From positions 229,001 to 293,000 of the forward strand of contig JACVTC010000052.1 of assembly GCA_016946835.1 (NCBI GenBank): a stretch of 64,000 nucleotides of DNA. The letters are read 5' to 3'. Under the pieces are notes generated by a model. That model searched no databases and had not been told where the DNA came from. It was given only the letters and a program-made list of their open reading frames with translations. This document shows positions 1 to 11,644 of this stretch, in pieces; position 1 is the first letter of the stretch, and the number at the start of each line of letters is the position of its first letter. Both the position numbers and the translations under genes were made by a program. Origin of the DNA: Neocallimastix lanati (nom. inval.). Its lineage: Eukaryota > Neocallimastigomycota > Neocallimastigomycetes > Neocallimastigales > Neocallimastigaceae.

Positions 1-32
1 AAATCAAATAATTCGTAGATAATTTAATATTT

Positions 33-526
33 TTAATCTGCTCTTAATAACATATCTGCAAGAAATGAGCTTTTTCTACTTTCTCTTCTTTTACTTCTAG
101 TATCTGTTCTTATTTTATTTTTAGTAGAGAATTTAAAATCTTCAAATATTATATTTTAATTTAAAGGTCTTTTCCATGAATCTATCCAAGATTTAGGTTT
201 CCTTTTTTCCATTTTCTTTTTGTAAACAATTTTATCATAGATATCTTCATTTTTGATGAAATAATTTTTCTTTAAATGAATATCTTTTTTTTGAGAAGAA
301 GAATTATCAATTTTATTTTTATTTTTATTTACTTGTTGCTTTTTTGATCTTCTCATTGCACCTTTTAAAAGTTCTTTTTTTATAAAAATTAAAAAATATA
401 AGTAAATAAATAAAACAAATAAAACAAGATAGTTGTTAATACATAAAATACTTTAATAAAAATATGTTTATAAAACATAAATTGATAATAAAAAAACTTA
501 CTTCCTTCAAAATTATATCTAAACAT
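33..526 (-). pseudogene. Array gene copy 1, broken by an in-frame stop
   Basis: Exon 1 is 502-526 (starts MFRYNFEG), the intron 374-501 (GTAAGT..AG) and exon 2 33-373. In exon 2 the glutamine codon CAA that follows RPLN in the other copies is TAA (156-158). The frame then continues open to a stop at 33-35 and ends MLLRAD instead of MLITAY. It also carries more amino-acid changes than any other minus-strand copy (RRSKKQQV, KKNYF, WIDSW), as expected for a relaxed or dying edge copy. A truncated 85-residue product remains possible. Confidence 0.75.
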
Positions 527-2228
527 TTTTTCTTTTGTTATTTTTTTTTTTTAATTAATTAAAAAAATTAAATATGATATTCTAAACTATTAAGTAATGT
601 TTATTTACTTATTTTCTTATTATTGATGTTTTTTAAATATTTATATAAATATTAATGAGATAAAAATAACAATAAAAAAAGTAAAATTTTCCCTATTTAT
701 ACCTTTTTTTATTTTTTATTTTTTTTTTTTTTTAAATCAACATTTGAAGGAATTTTAGTTCGAAAATCTAACAAATTATATTAATTAAAAATTAAAAAAT
801 ATATAAAATTTCGCGACTTATATTATATAAATAAAATTTTGGATATAAAAAAAGAACTACTAATCCCATTTTTTTTTAAAAAAACATCTGTTAAAAGAAG
901 TTTATATTTAATATTATGGTTATTATGATAAATATAATATTGAAATTTATATATAATAATTATAATAATAATTTCAATAAAAATAATATTTCTTTATAAT
1001 TGTTTATAATTTAATAACTTTTATTAGATTTTAATTAGTTATTCATATAACTAATTAAAATTATTTTTATTTAATTTCGTAATTATATTAATAATATAGA
1101 TATTTAAATCCAAATTTTATATAAAAAAAAAAAAAAAAAAGAATTAATAATGGGAAAATTTGAAAGGAAGAAAAATTTTTTAATTAATTTTTTAATAAAA
1201 TTATTTTTTTTTAAAAAAATAAATTGGACTTAAGTCATTTTCAAAAATTTTTAAATTTTTAAACAATTTTTTACATTATTAATTGAATGATGGAAAAAAA
1301 GAAATACTTTATATATATATATATATATATTAATCAATATTCTAATTTTCAGGAATTAAATTCAATTATATTATTTGTAAAAGATAAATGTTTTAATTTT
1401 AATAATATTTAAAGAGTCTTTTTCTTTTATTTATTTACAAAATTGCTAATTTGAAATTAGGTATTATTAATATTATTATATATCAAGTAATTTGTAGTAG
1501 GAAAATAATAAAAATAATACATAATTATTTTTGGAATCTTTAATCATAATTAATAATACATTTTATTAATATTTATATTTAAAAAAATAATAATAAAATA
1601 AAATAAAATAATGATACAATTTGTTTATTCATGATATTAAAATAATGAATTATTATTTTTATTTAATTAATAATGATAATAAAAATAAAAATAAAATTAA
1701 AAATAACAACAAAACCTGATATAAAAATATTTACAAATAGTAATGATAGAAAAAAAAATTTTTATATAGTAACAAAAAAATTGTATATATATATTTTTAT
1801 ATAATTTGTATTAATTTTCTTTTTTTTTTATTTTGTTTAATATTTTTTTATAATAATTGTTTTTAAATTTTAATAAAATAAAAATCTTATTTCAATATAT
1901 AAAATTCTTAATAAAATAAGTAAGATAGTAGACAAAAACATTAAAAGTAATAAAATAAATTACTATTAATTTTTATAATTATGAAGATAATTTATGATAA
2001 AGTATAATACATTTAAATTGAAATACATTAATAGTCAATATGTTCTATTATAATTATTAATGAATAGTTATAATGAATATTTAAATATTAAATATTAAAT
2101 AAATTATATATTTATAGTTTTTATCTTTTAATTCAATAGTTAACTATGATGTAAACTAATTAGTTAGTTATGTATTTCTTTTTGGTAAAAATTAAAAAAT
2201 CATATAATTGGTATATAATTTAATATAT
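527..2228. other. Array spacer between copies 1 and 2, no gene
   Basis: A+T-rich spacer (about 1.7 kb) of the short type, lacking the G+C-richer island. It contains a (TA)n run near 1309-1330 and, at its right end, the conserved 3' flank of copy 2. No open frame of note. Confidence 0.7.
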
Positions 2229-2730
2229 CTAATAGGCACTTATTAACATATCTGCAAGAAATGAGCTTTTTCTACTTTCTCTTCTTTTACTTCTAGTATC
2301 TGTTCTTATTTTATCAGTAGTAGAGGATTCAAAATCTTCAAATATTATAGTTTGATTTAATGGTCTTTTCCATGAATCTTTCCAAGATTTAGGTTTGCTT
2401 TTTTCCATTTTAATTTTGTAAATAATTTCATTATGGATATCTTCATTTTTGATGAAATCTTCATTCTTTAATGGAATATCTTTTATTTGAGAAGAAGAAT
2501 TAACAACTTCATTTTTATTTTTATTTTTATTTATTTGTTGCTTTTTTGATCTTCCCATAGCACCTCTTAAAGGTTCTTTTTTATAAAAATTAAAAAAATA
2601 AGTAAATAAATAAAACAAGTAAAACAAAATAAATATAATTTTTAATTCATTAATATTTTAATAAAAATAAATATATAAAACATTAATTAATAATATAAAA
2701 CTTACTTCTTTCAAAATTATATCTTAACAT
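2229..2730 (-). CDS. Array gene copy 2: small basic protein, unknown function
   Basis: Exons 2706-2730 and 2229-2575, intron 2576-2705 (130 bp, GTAAGT..AG), giving 123 residues. The first exon is only 25 nt and encodes MLRYNFER plus one base. The splice makes a lysine codon that joins in frame to PLRGAMGRSKKQQ. I prefer this start to the internal ATG of MGRSKK because the short exon, its donor and its phase are kept in all nine copies. The protein is hydrophilic: an Asn/Lys-rich low-complexity segment (about residues 21-50), a PKSWKDSWKRPLN motif (about 70-83) and an almost invariant C-terminus with SKRRESRKSSFLADML. No signal peptide or membrane segment is seen. This copy ends ISAY. I do not recognise the family; RRES and RKSS look like basophilic-kinase sites, which is only an inference. 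Confidence 0.8.
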
Positions 2731-3778
2731 TTTTTCTTTTTTTTTAATTAATTAAAAAAATTAAATATGATATATTCTAAACTATTAAATGTTGTTTATT
2801 TATTTATTTTCTTATTATTGTTATTATTGATGTTTTTTAAATATTTATATAAATATTAATGAAGTAAAAAAAAAAAAAAAAGATAAAATTTTTTTTTCCT
2901 TTTTATACTTTTATACTTTTATATACTTTTAAAATGAATGATCTAAAATTAATTTAAAAATTATTATAAATTATATTAATTTAAATTATATTATTTAAAA
3001 TTTAAAAAACAAATAAAGTTTTGAGGTTTAGTATTTTTAAATTAAAATTTTTGATTTTAAAAAAGAATTATTAATCCTACTTTTTTTTTTTTTTAAAAAA
3101 AAAACAACAGAAATGAAATTATAATGGAAAAAATATCAAATTATTGAATCAAATGCAGATTCTGTTAAAAATAGTATATATTTAATATTTAATATTATGG
3201 TTATTATGTTAAATATAAATAAAATTTTATATTTTTTTCTTGAATTAAAAATAATTTTTATTAAATATGACAAAAATTAGATATTTCTTCATAATTGTTT
3301 TATAATTTAAAAAGTTTTAGTAAACTTTAATATGTTTTTTTTATTAAGCAAATAAATACTATAACATTTTAAAAATAAGTTATATGAATATGAAATATTT
3401 AGTAATTATTTAATAATTATTTAATATTAAATTATTTTAATTGATTTTAAAAAATAGTTTATTTGATTATATTAATAATTATAAAAATCAAAAGAATAAA
3501 ACATCATTACTTAATTATATAATTACATCAATAATATAGATATTTAAATCCAAATTTTTACTAATTTAAATAGATATATTATAGTTATTTTTTTTATTTT
3601 ATTATTATTACTATTTTTAATCAAAAAAGAAATAAACAGAATTAATAATGGAAAAATTTTAAAAGGAAAAAAAATTTTTTTAATTAATTTTTAATCAAAT
3701 TAAATTTTTTAAAAAAAAAATTGTAGATAACTCATTTTGAAAAATTTTAAAATTTTTAAATAATTTTTTACATTATTT

Positions 3779-4376
3779 TAGAAAGATCGTGTATACTCTG
3801 GGGTCAATAGTCCGGAGTTCGATTCCACCTTACCACTCAAAGATAACCCATTTGACAGCCTAATCCTCTATTTCTAATATAAATAAATTAATCTATTTAT
3901 AAGAAATAGATAATATATTAATTATATATTCTAATATATAAAACTATATTATTTATATATGAATTAAAGTATTATAATTATTATAATTATAATAATACAT
4001 ATTGAAATAAAATAAAATAAAATAATTATTATCAAAAAGATATAAATTTAATATTTAATTATTAATATTAAATATACAAAGCTATTGCTACACATATTTG
4101 TTTTATATCATATGTTTCCTAATTTGGAGAAAGGTTATGTAGTTGAGTAATAATAATGTTATAGTGTATGTGATTGTGGCAGTATCCAACATATCCAAAT
4201 TTTGTGGTTCTGCAATTCGTCGCTGAGAGTGTCGACGCCGAAATGGTATAACATGGGAGCACTATATGTGGACATCCTGATACAATCCTGCTTTAAAATT
4301 TGTCTAATATTAGTTGTCTGTTGTGGCTGGGATAATATGATCAAACTTACAAGGAAAGTCTAAGAAAAAAAAAATT
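3779..4376. repeat. G+C-richer island in spacer 2-3, empty-site version
   Basis: This block interrupts the otherwise A+T-rich spacer 2731-5317. The left part holds a tRNA-like B-box (3815-3826). The middle is A+T-rich with an inverted tctatttctaata/aagaaatagata pair. The right part (about 4080-4370) is non-coding but distinctly richer in G and C, with gagtgtcgacgccgaaatgg at 4227-4246. The site gtaataata (4147-4155) is the uninterrupted target where two other islands carry a small inverted-repeat element. The rest of the spacer holds no gene. Confidence 0.7.
3815..3826 (+). other. tRNA-like B-box in array island
   Basis: GAGTTCGATTCC resembles the internal RNA polymerase III B-box (GGTTCGANTCC) and a tRNA T-loop. 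The same motif with the same context (agtccggagttcgattccac) is at 9997-10008, 13266-13277 and 18351-18362. I see no A-box or cloverleaf upstream, so this is a tRNA-derived or SINE-like fragment, not a tRNA gene. Confidence 0.45.
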
Positions 4377-5317
4377 TTAGACATATGGAAAAAAAGTTTA
4401 AAAATATTTTTTTTATATATACTTATAAATATTCTAATTTTCAGGAATTAAATGTAATTATATTATTTATAAAAATAAATGTTTTAATTAATAATTTTTA
4501 AATAATCTTTTTCTTTTATTTATTTACATAACTAATTTGAAATTATAGATATTATTAATATTATTACATATCAAGTAATTTGTAGTAGGGAAATAATAAA
4601 AATAATACATAATTATTTTTAGAATTTCTATTCATAATTAATAATCTATTAGTAATTAAATTTTAAAAAAAAAAATAAATTAAATTAAAATAGAATAATA
4701 ATACAAATGATTTATTCATGATATTAAAATAATGAATTATTTATTATTTTTATTTAATTAATAATGATAATAAAAATAAAAATAAAATTAAAAATAACAA
4801 CAAAACCTAATATATAAATATTTACAAATAGTAATGATAGAAAAAAAATTTTTTTATATAATAACGAAAAAAAAGTATATTTATATTTTTATATAATTTT
4901 TATTAATTTTTTTTTTTTTATTTGTTTAATATTTTTTTAAAATAATTGTTTTCAAATTTTAATAAAATAATAATTTTATTTCAATATATAAAATTCTTAA
5001 TAAAATAAGTAAGATAGTAGACAAAATCATTGAAAGTAACAAAATAAATTACTATTAATTTTTATAATTATGAAGATAATTTATGATAAAGTATAATACA
5101 TTTAAATTGAAATACAATAATAGTCAATATGTTCTATTATAACTATTAATGAATAGTTATAATGAATGTTTAAATATTAAATATTAAATAAATTATATAT
5201 TTATAATTTTTATTTTTTAATTCAAAAGTTAACTATGATGTAACTAATTAATTAAATATGTATTTCTTTTTGGTAAAAAATTAAAAAATCATATAATTGG
5301 TATATAATTTAATATAT

Positions 5318-5820
5318 TTAATAGGCAGTTATTAACATATCTGCAAGAAATGAGCTTTTTCTACTTTCTCTTCTTTTACTTCTAGTATCTGTTCTTATTT
5401 TATCAGTAGTAGAGGATTCAAAATCTTCAAATATTATAGTTTGATTTAATGGTCTTTTCCATGAATCTTTCCAAGATTTAGGTTTGCTTTTTTCCATCTT
5501 ATTATTGTAAATAATTTCATCATTAATATCTTCATTTTTGATGAAATCTTCATTCTTTAAAGGAATATCTTTTATTTGAGAAGAAGAATTAACAACTTCA
5601 TTTTTATTTTTATTTTTATTTATTTGTTGCTTTTTTGATCTTCCCATAGCACCTCTTAAAGGTTCTTTTTTTTAACAAAATAAAAATATAAATGAATAAA
5701 TAAAATAAGTAAAACAAAATAAATATAAATTTTAATAAATTAAATATTTAATAAAAATAAATTTATAAAACATTTATTAATAATATAAAACTTACTTCTT
5801 TCAAAATTATATCTTAACAT
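5318..5820 (-). CDS. Array gene copy 3: small basic protein, unknown function
   Basis: Exons 5796-5820 and 5318-5664, intron 5665-5795 (131 bp); 123 residues starting MLRYNFERK. The ends are intact (ITAY at the C-terminus). It differs from copy 6 only at one residue in the linker (IIYNNK here, IIYKNK there), and both have the INDEI variant, so copies 3 and 6 look like close sisters within the array. The spacer downstream of copy 4, which lies just upstream of this gene, carries the LINE insertion at 6701-7703. Confidence 0.8.
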
Positions 5821-6446
5821 TTTTTCTTTTTTTTTAATTAATTAAAAAAATTAAATATGATATTCTAAACTATTAAATGGTGTTTATTTATTTATTTTCT
5901 TATTATTGATGTTTTTTAAAAAATTTATATAAATATTAATGAAATAAAAATAACAAAAACAAAGGTAAATTTTTTTCACTATTTATACTTTTTTTTTTTT
6001 TTTTGAAATAAAAAAAAAAAAATAAAAGATGATCTAAAATTAATATATTAAATAATATTAATTTAAATTATATTAATTAAAAATTAAAAAATAAATAAAT
6101 AAAGTTTTGCGGTTTAGTATTTTTAAATTAAAATTTTTGATTTAAAAAAAAGAATAACTAATCCTACTTTTTTTTTTTTTTATTCAAATCAACAGTTTAG
6201 AATTTATAATGGATAAAATATTAAATACAGATTCTGTTAAAAATAGTATATATTTATTATTATGGTTATTATGTACAATATAAATAAAAATTATATATTT
6301 TTTCTTGAATTAAAAATAATTTTAATTAATTTTAAAAACAATTTTTTTTTTTAAAAAAAAAAAAAAAAGTGTTAAGTCATTTTGAAAAATTTTTAATTTT
6401 TAAACATTTTTTTACATTATTAATTGAATGATGGAAAAAAAGAAAT

Positions 6447-6477
<31 letters not shown>

Positions 6478-6686
6478 TCATCAATATTCTAATTTTCAGG
6501 AATTAAATGCAATTACATTATTTGTAAAAGATAAATATTTTAATTTTAATAATATTTAAAGAGTCTTTTTCTTTTATTTATTTACAAAATAACTAATTTG
6601 AAATTATAGATATTATTAATATTATTTTATATCAAGTAATTTGTAGTAGGAAAATAATAAAAATAATACATAATTAGTTTTAGAAT
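5821..6686. other. Array spacer left of the LINE, no gene
   Basis: Plain-type spacer upstream of copy 3, without the G+C-richer island. It closely parallels 15232-16090 upstream of copy 6. A (TA)n run lies near 6451-6476. Confidence 0.65.
5979..5987 (-). promoter_or_regulatory. Conserved TATA-like box upstream of array genes
   Basis: On the minus strand the sequence reads TATAAATAG, about 160 bp upstream of the copy 3 start codon. Matching elements sit at 693-701 (TATAAATAG, copy 1) and 2899-2907 (TATAAAAAG, copy 2), each about 165-170 bp upstream of its ATG, and equivalents precede the other copies. In such A+T-rich DNA a TATA match alone is weak; the conserved position among units is also expected from duplication. 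Confidence 0.35.
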
Positions 6687-6696
6687 TTCTATTCAT

Positions 6697-6700
<4 letters not shown>

Positions 6701-6729
<29 letters not shown>

Positions 6730-7703
6730 GGCAGCAAACTTGTTTCATCTTTATTAATTAAATATTTGATAAAATACATGTAATAAAATAATAAAAAAAA
6801 AAAAAGATAAAAAAATAAACAAAAAATTAAAACACAAAATAAAATAAAATAATGGTATAATATATTCTAGTTTCATTTAATTAATATTTGTAAGACTTCA
6901 CAAGGGCATTATTATACTGAAGTATAATAATTAATTTTGACTTCGCAATGTTAATCATAATTTTAAGATACAAAATTATGATCTTCATTGGTTGCGCTAA
7001 CCCTGCTGGCCTGTCTTACTGTTTCTTCAGCATTGACGCTCTTGGTAGTAGTAGTACGATTCGATTTGAACCTATTGAACAAAGACCATTGCTGGCCAAT
7101 AGCAATAGGTATAATCGATTGGAGAAGTGCCGCAGTAACCACTAAGAACGGAGTATCAGAATAAGCACCTGATTTCATCTGGCACTTAAATAGATCCTCC
7201 CATTCCCTTGTACTGTTATTAATACTTCGACCTCCAAGAAGGAAATTAAACACTTTTTCACACACACTAGAATCAATATACACATTATTTTCAATACTAT
7301 TACTAACATTACTAAAAATACTATTACTAATATTACTATAACTATTATTACTATTACTATTATTACTATTATAATTATTAATATTACTATTATCATTATT
7401 ACTATTAACAATATCATTTGTTAGGTTGCCACGTTAAAAAGCATTATATAAAAATAAAATTTTATCATTAACTTTACTACGAATATTATTGAAAAATGTA
7501 CAATCAATTAACCAATGACTTATTCATTGTTTATTACTTTTACAACAGGGACAATAATTAGGACACATTTGATCTACAATTTTTGCAGCTTTAGCAATTC
7601 TAGCATCTAATCTATATCCGCTTCGTGCTCTCAATAGCCAATAGAAACCATATGAAAGATCAGGATATTCATAACAAAGTTTAATAAATTTTGATGTTTC
7701 TTC
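6701..7703 (-). mobile_element. 5'-truncated LINE (non-LTR retrotransposon) insertion
   Basis: About 1 kb is inserted in one spacer and flanked by a 14-bp direct repeat ttctattcataatt (6687-6700 and 7704-7717). The matching spacer of copy 6 has this sequence once (near 16081), so it is an empty site. Read on the minus strand the insert ends in a poly-A tail (6701-6726 as poly-T), the hallmark of target-primed insertion. At the 5' side the translation gives WLLRARSGYRLDARIAKAAK followed by CPNYCPCC and, past a TGA stop, HWLIDC: the C-terminal zinc-binding region of LINE reverse-transcriptase proteins. A further stop (TAA near 7433) and an Asn/Ser-rich stretch of (GTA/ATT)-like repeats lie before an open C-terminal segment (6963-7283). 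Upstream RT and endonuclease regions are missing. It cannot move by itself. Confidence 0.85.
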
Positions 7704-7717
7704 TTCTATTCATAATT

Positions 7718-8380
7718 ATTAATCTATTAATAATTAAATTTTAAAAAAAAATAATAAAATAAAATAATGATACAATTGGTTTATTCATGATATTAAAATA
7801 ATGAATTATTTATTATTTTTATTTAATTAATAGTGATAATAAAAATAAAAATAAAATTAAAAATAACAACAAAACCTAATATAAAAATATTCATAAACAA
7901 TAATAATTAAAAAAAATTTTATATAATAGTGAAAAAATATAGAAATTTGTATTTTTATATAATTTTTATTAATTTTTTTTTATTTTGTTTAATATTTTTT
8001 TAAAATAATTGTTTTTAAATTTTAATAAAATAATAATCTTATTTCAATATATAAAATCCTTAATAAAATAAGTAAGATAGTAGACAAAAACATTAAAAGT
8101 AACAAAATAAATTACTATTAATTTTTATAATTATGAAGATATTTTATGATAAAGTATAATACATTTAAATTGAAATACATTAATAGTCAATATGTTCTAT
8201 TATAACTATTAATGAAAAGTTATAATGAATGTTTAAATATTAAATATTAAATAAATTATATATTTATAATTTTTATTTTTTATTTCAAAAGTTAACTATG
8301 ATGTAACTAATTAATTAAATATGTATTTCTTTTTGGTAAAAAATTAAAAAATCATATAATTGGTATATAATTTAATATAT
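7718..8380. other. Array spacer right of the LINE, no gene
   Basis: Continuation of the plain-type spacer, ending in the conserved 3' flank of copy 4. No reading frame or structure of note. Confidence 0.65.
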
Positions 8381-8886
8381 TTAATAGGCAGTTATTAACA
8401 TATCTGCAAGAAATGAGCTTTTTCTACTTTCTCTTCTTTTACTTCTAGTATCTGTTCTTATTTTATCAGTAGTAGAGGATTCAAAATCTTCAAATATTAT
8501 AGTTTGATTTAATGGTCTTTTCCATGAATCTTTCCAAGATTTAGGTTTGCTTTTTTCCATCTTATTTTTGTAAATAATTTCATTATGAATATCTTCATTT
8601 TTGATGAAATCTTCATTCTTTAAAGGAATATCTTTTATTTGAGAAGAAGAATTAACAACTTCATTTTTATTTTTATTTTTATTTATTTGTTGCTTTTTTG
8701 ATCTTCCCATAGCACCTCTTAAAGGTTCTTTTTTTTTAACAAAATAAAAATATAAATGAATAAATAAAACAAATAAAAACAAAATAAATATAATATTTAA
8801 TAAATTAAATATTTTAATAAAAATAAATATATAAAACATTAATTAATAATATAAAACTTACTTCTTTCAAAATTATATCTTAACAT
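8381..8886 (-). CDS. Array gene copy 4: small basic protein, unknown function
   Basis: Exons 8862-8886 and 8381-8727, intron 8728-8861 (134 bp); 123 residues. The linker reads IHNEIIYKNK and the C-terminal half matches the other intact copies. The long open stretch reaching upstream into the intron (to 8839) is not coding: it is Phe/Ile-rich low-complexity translation of T-rich intron. The spacer upstream carries a long poly-T block (9251-9290) shared in position with copies 5 and 8. Confidence 0.8.
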
Positions 8887-9247
8887 TTTTTCTTTTTTTT
8901 TTTTAATTAATTAAAAAATTAAATATGATATTTTCTATACTATTAAATGATGTTTATTTATTTATTTTCTTATTATTGTTATTATTGATGTTTTTTGAAT
9001 ATTTATATAAATATTAATGAAATAAAAAAAAAAAAAAAAAAAAAAAAGATAAAATTTTTTTTTCCTTTTTATACTTTTTTTTAATAAAAAGAAAAAAAAG
9101 AATGATCTAAAATTAATTTAAAAATTATTATAAATTATATTAATTTAAATTATTTAAAATTTAAAAAACAAATAAAGTTTTGCGGTTTAGTATTTTTAAA
9201 TTAAATAAAATTAAATTTTAGATTAAAAAAAAAAGAATTATTAATCC

Positions 9248-9297
<50 letters not shown>

Positions 9298-9958
9298 ATC
9301 CACAGATATGAAATTATAATAAATAAAATATCAAATTATTGAATCAAATACAGATTCTGTTAAAAATAGTTTATATTTATTATTATAGTTATTATTTTAA
9401 ATATAAATAAAAATTATATATTTTTTTCTTGAATTAAAAATAATTTTTATTAAATATGACAAAAATTAGATATTTCTTCATAATTGTTTTATAATTTAAA
9501 AAGTTTTAGTAGACTTTAATATGTTTTTTTTATTAAACAAATAAATAATATAACTTTTTAAAAATAAGTCATTTGAATATGAAATATTTAGTAATTATTT
9601 AATATTAAATTATTTTAATTGATTATAAAAAATAGTTTATTTGATTATATTAATAATTATAAAAATAAAAAGTATAAAACATCATTACTTAATTATATAA
9701 TTATATCAATAATATAGATATTTAAATCCAAATTTTTTACTAATTTAAATAGATATATTACAGTTTATTTTTTTATTTTATTATTATTACTATTTTTAAT
9801 CAAAAAAGAAATAAACAGAATTAATAATGGAAAAATTTTGAAAGAAAAAAAAAATTTTTTTTAATTAATTTTTTAATCAAATTATTTTTTTTAAAAAAAA
9901 AATTGTGGATAAGTCATTTTGAAAAATTTTAAAATTTTTAAATAATTTTTTACATTAT

Positions 9959-10692
9959 TTTAGAAAGATCTCGTATTCTCTGGGGTCAATAGTCCGGAGT
10001 TCGATTCCACCTTACCACCCAAAAATAACCCATTTGAAAGCCTAACCCTAAATCGAACAAGTCATCTTCTACACTATGATCTTGCTTTTCAGTTGTGCGT
10101 ATACATGCCTGAAGCAGGGTGATTCCTGCGTATTATAAATCCAAATTAGTTAATATATTCATGTGATCATCACTTGTTAGGAGAGGTTTCCTAATTTGGA
10201 GAAAGGTTATGTAGTAGAGTAATAATAGGGAGTGGTGCATTTGGCCAGGTTGCGTTTCGCCAAGTTTATTGAAAGAATGTGGCGTATTAGAAAATGTGGC
10301 AATTCTCCAAATTGAAAATTATTAAATAAATAAATAAATAAAATTAAATATTATTAATATAGAATAAAAACAAGTTTAAAAAAAATTATTATGAATTAAT
10401 ATTTATTTATTTATTCATTTATTTTTATCAATACTCCACTGTCGAAATGCAACTCTCCCGTAATATTAATGTTATAGTGTATGTGGTTGTGGCAGTATCC
10501 AACGTCTCCAAATTTTGTGGTTCTGTAATTCGTAACTGAGAGTGTCGACGCCGAAATGGTATAACATGGGAGCACTATATGTGGACGTCTTGATACAATC
10601 CCGCTATAAAGTTTGTCTAATATTAGTTGTCTGTTGTGACTGGGATAATATGATCAGACCTACAAGGGAAAGTCTAAGAAAAAAAATTTTAG
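9959..10692. repeat. G+C-richer island in spacer 4-5, with inserted element
   Basis: The left part (9960-10200) differs from the 3779 and 13229 islands after the B-box: it contains a distinct block with a short perfect hairpin (GCAGG-GTGATT-CCTGC near 10115-10131). A 232-bp inverted-repeat element (10228-10459) follows, then the common right part with gtgtcgacgccgaaatgg. The short open frame crossing the right part is not conserved as protein and is considered non-coding. The remaining spacer (8887-9958, 10693-11644) is A+T-rich and gene-free. Confidence 0.7.
10228..10459. mobile_element. MITE-like element with 9-bp target duplication (copy A)
   Basis: A 232-bp non-coding element. The left end begins GGGAGTGGTGCATTTGGCCAG. 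The right end, reverse-complemented, begins GGGAGAGTTGCATTTCGACAG, so 17 of 21 positions match and they form imperfect terminal inverted repeats. It is flanked by gtaataata (10219-10227) and gtaatatta (10460-10468). Two other array units show the uninterrupted site (4147-4155, 13598-13606). The interior is an A+T-rich foldback built of aaat/attt repeats. A 9-bp duplication is typical of Mutator-like elements; that assignment is an inference since no transposase is present. Confidence 0.75.
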
Positions 10693-11644
10693 ACAGATGG
10701 AAAAAAAGTTTAAAAATATTTTTTTTATATATACTTATCAATATCCTAATTTTCAGGAATTAAATGTAATTATATTATTTGTAAAAGATAAATGTTTTAA
10801 TTTTAATAATATTTAAATAATCTTTTTCTTTTATTTATTTACATAATAACTAATTTGAAATTATAGATATTATTAATATAATTATATATCAAGTAATTTG
10901 TAGTAGGGAAATAATTAAAATAATACATAATTATTTTTAAAATTTCTAATCATAATAAATAAAATATTTTATTAATATTTTAATATAAAAAACAAAATAA
11001 AACTAAATAAAATAATGTTATAATTGGCTTATTCAAGATATTAAAATAATGAATTATAATTTTTATTTTTATTTTTATTTAATTAATAATGATAATAAAA
11101 TTAAAATTAAAATTAAAAATAACAACAAAACCTAATATATAAATATTTACAAATAGTAATGATAGAAAAAAATTTTTTTATATAATAACGAAAAAAAATG
11201 TATATTTATATTTTTATATAATTTTTATTAATTTTTTTTTTTTTTTATTTGTTTAATATTTTTTTAAAATAATTGTTTTTAAATTTTAATAAAATAATAA
11301 TTTTATTTCAATATATAAAATCTTTAATAAAATAAGTAAGATAGTAGATAAAATCATTAAAAGTAACAAAATAAATTACTATTAATTTTTATAATTATGA
11401 AGATAATTTATGATAAAGTATAATACATTTAAATTGAAATACATTAATAGTCAATATGTTCTATTATAACTATTAATGAATAGTTATAATGAATGTTTAA
11501 ATATTAAATATTAAATAAATTATATATTTATAATTTTTATTTTTTATTTCAAAAGTTAACTATGATGTAACTAATTAATTAAATATGTATTTCTTTTTGG
11601 TAAAAAATTAAAAAATCATATAATTGGTATATAATTTAATATAT

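Noticed and set aside
3781-3840. A tRNA gene
   Set aside because: Only a B-box/T-loop-like core is present; no A-box, anticodon arm or acceptor stem can be drawn.
8381-8839. Longer form of array protein copy 4 with a hydrophobic N-terminus (and similar starts in copies 2, 5, 7)
   Set aside because: The hydrophobic part is intron read-through. It is not conserved among copies, whereas the 25-nt first exon and its splice junction are.
10542-10763. Short frames across the array islands (also 4159-4344)
   Set aside because: They lie on different strands in sister islands and are not conserved as protein.
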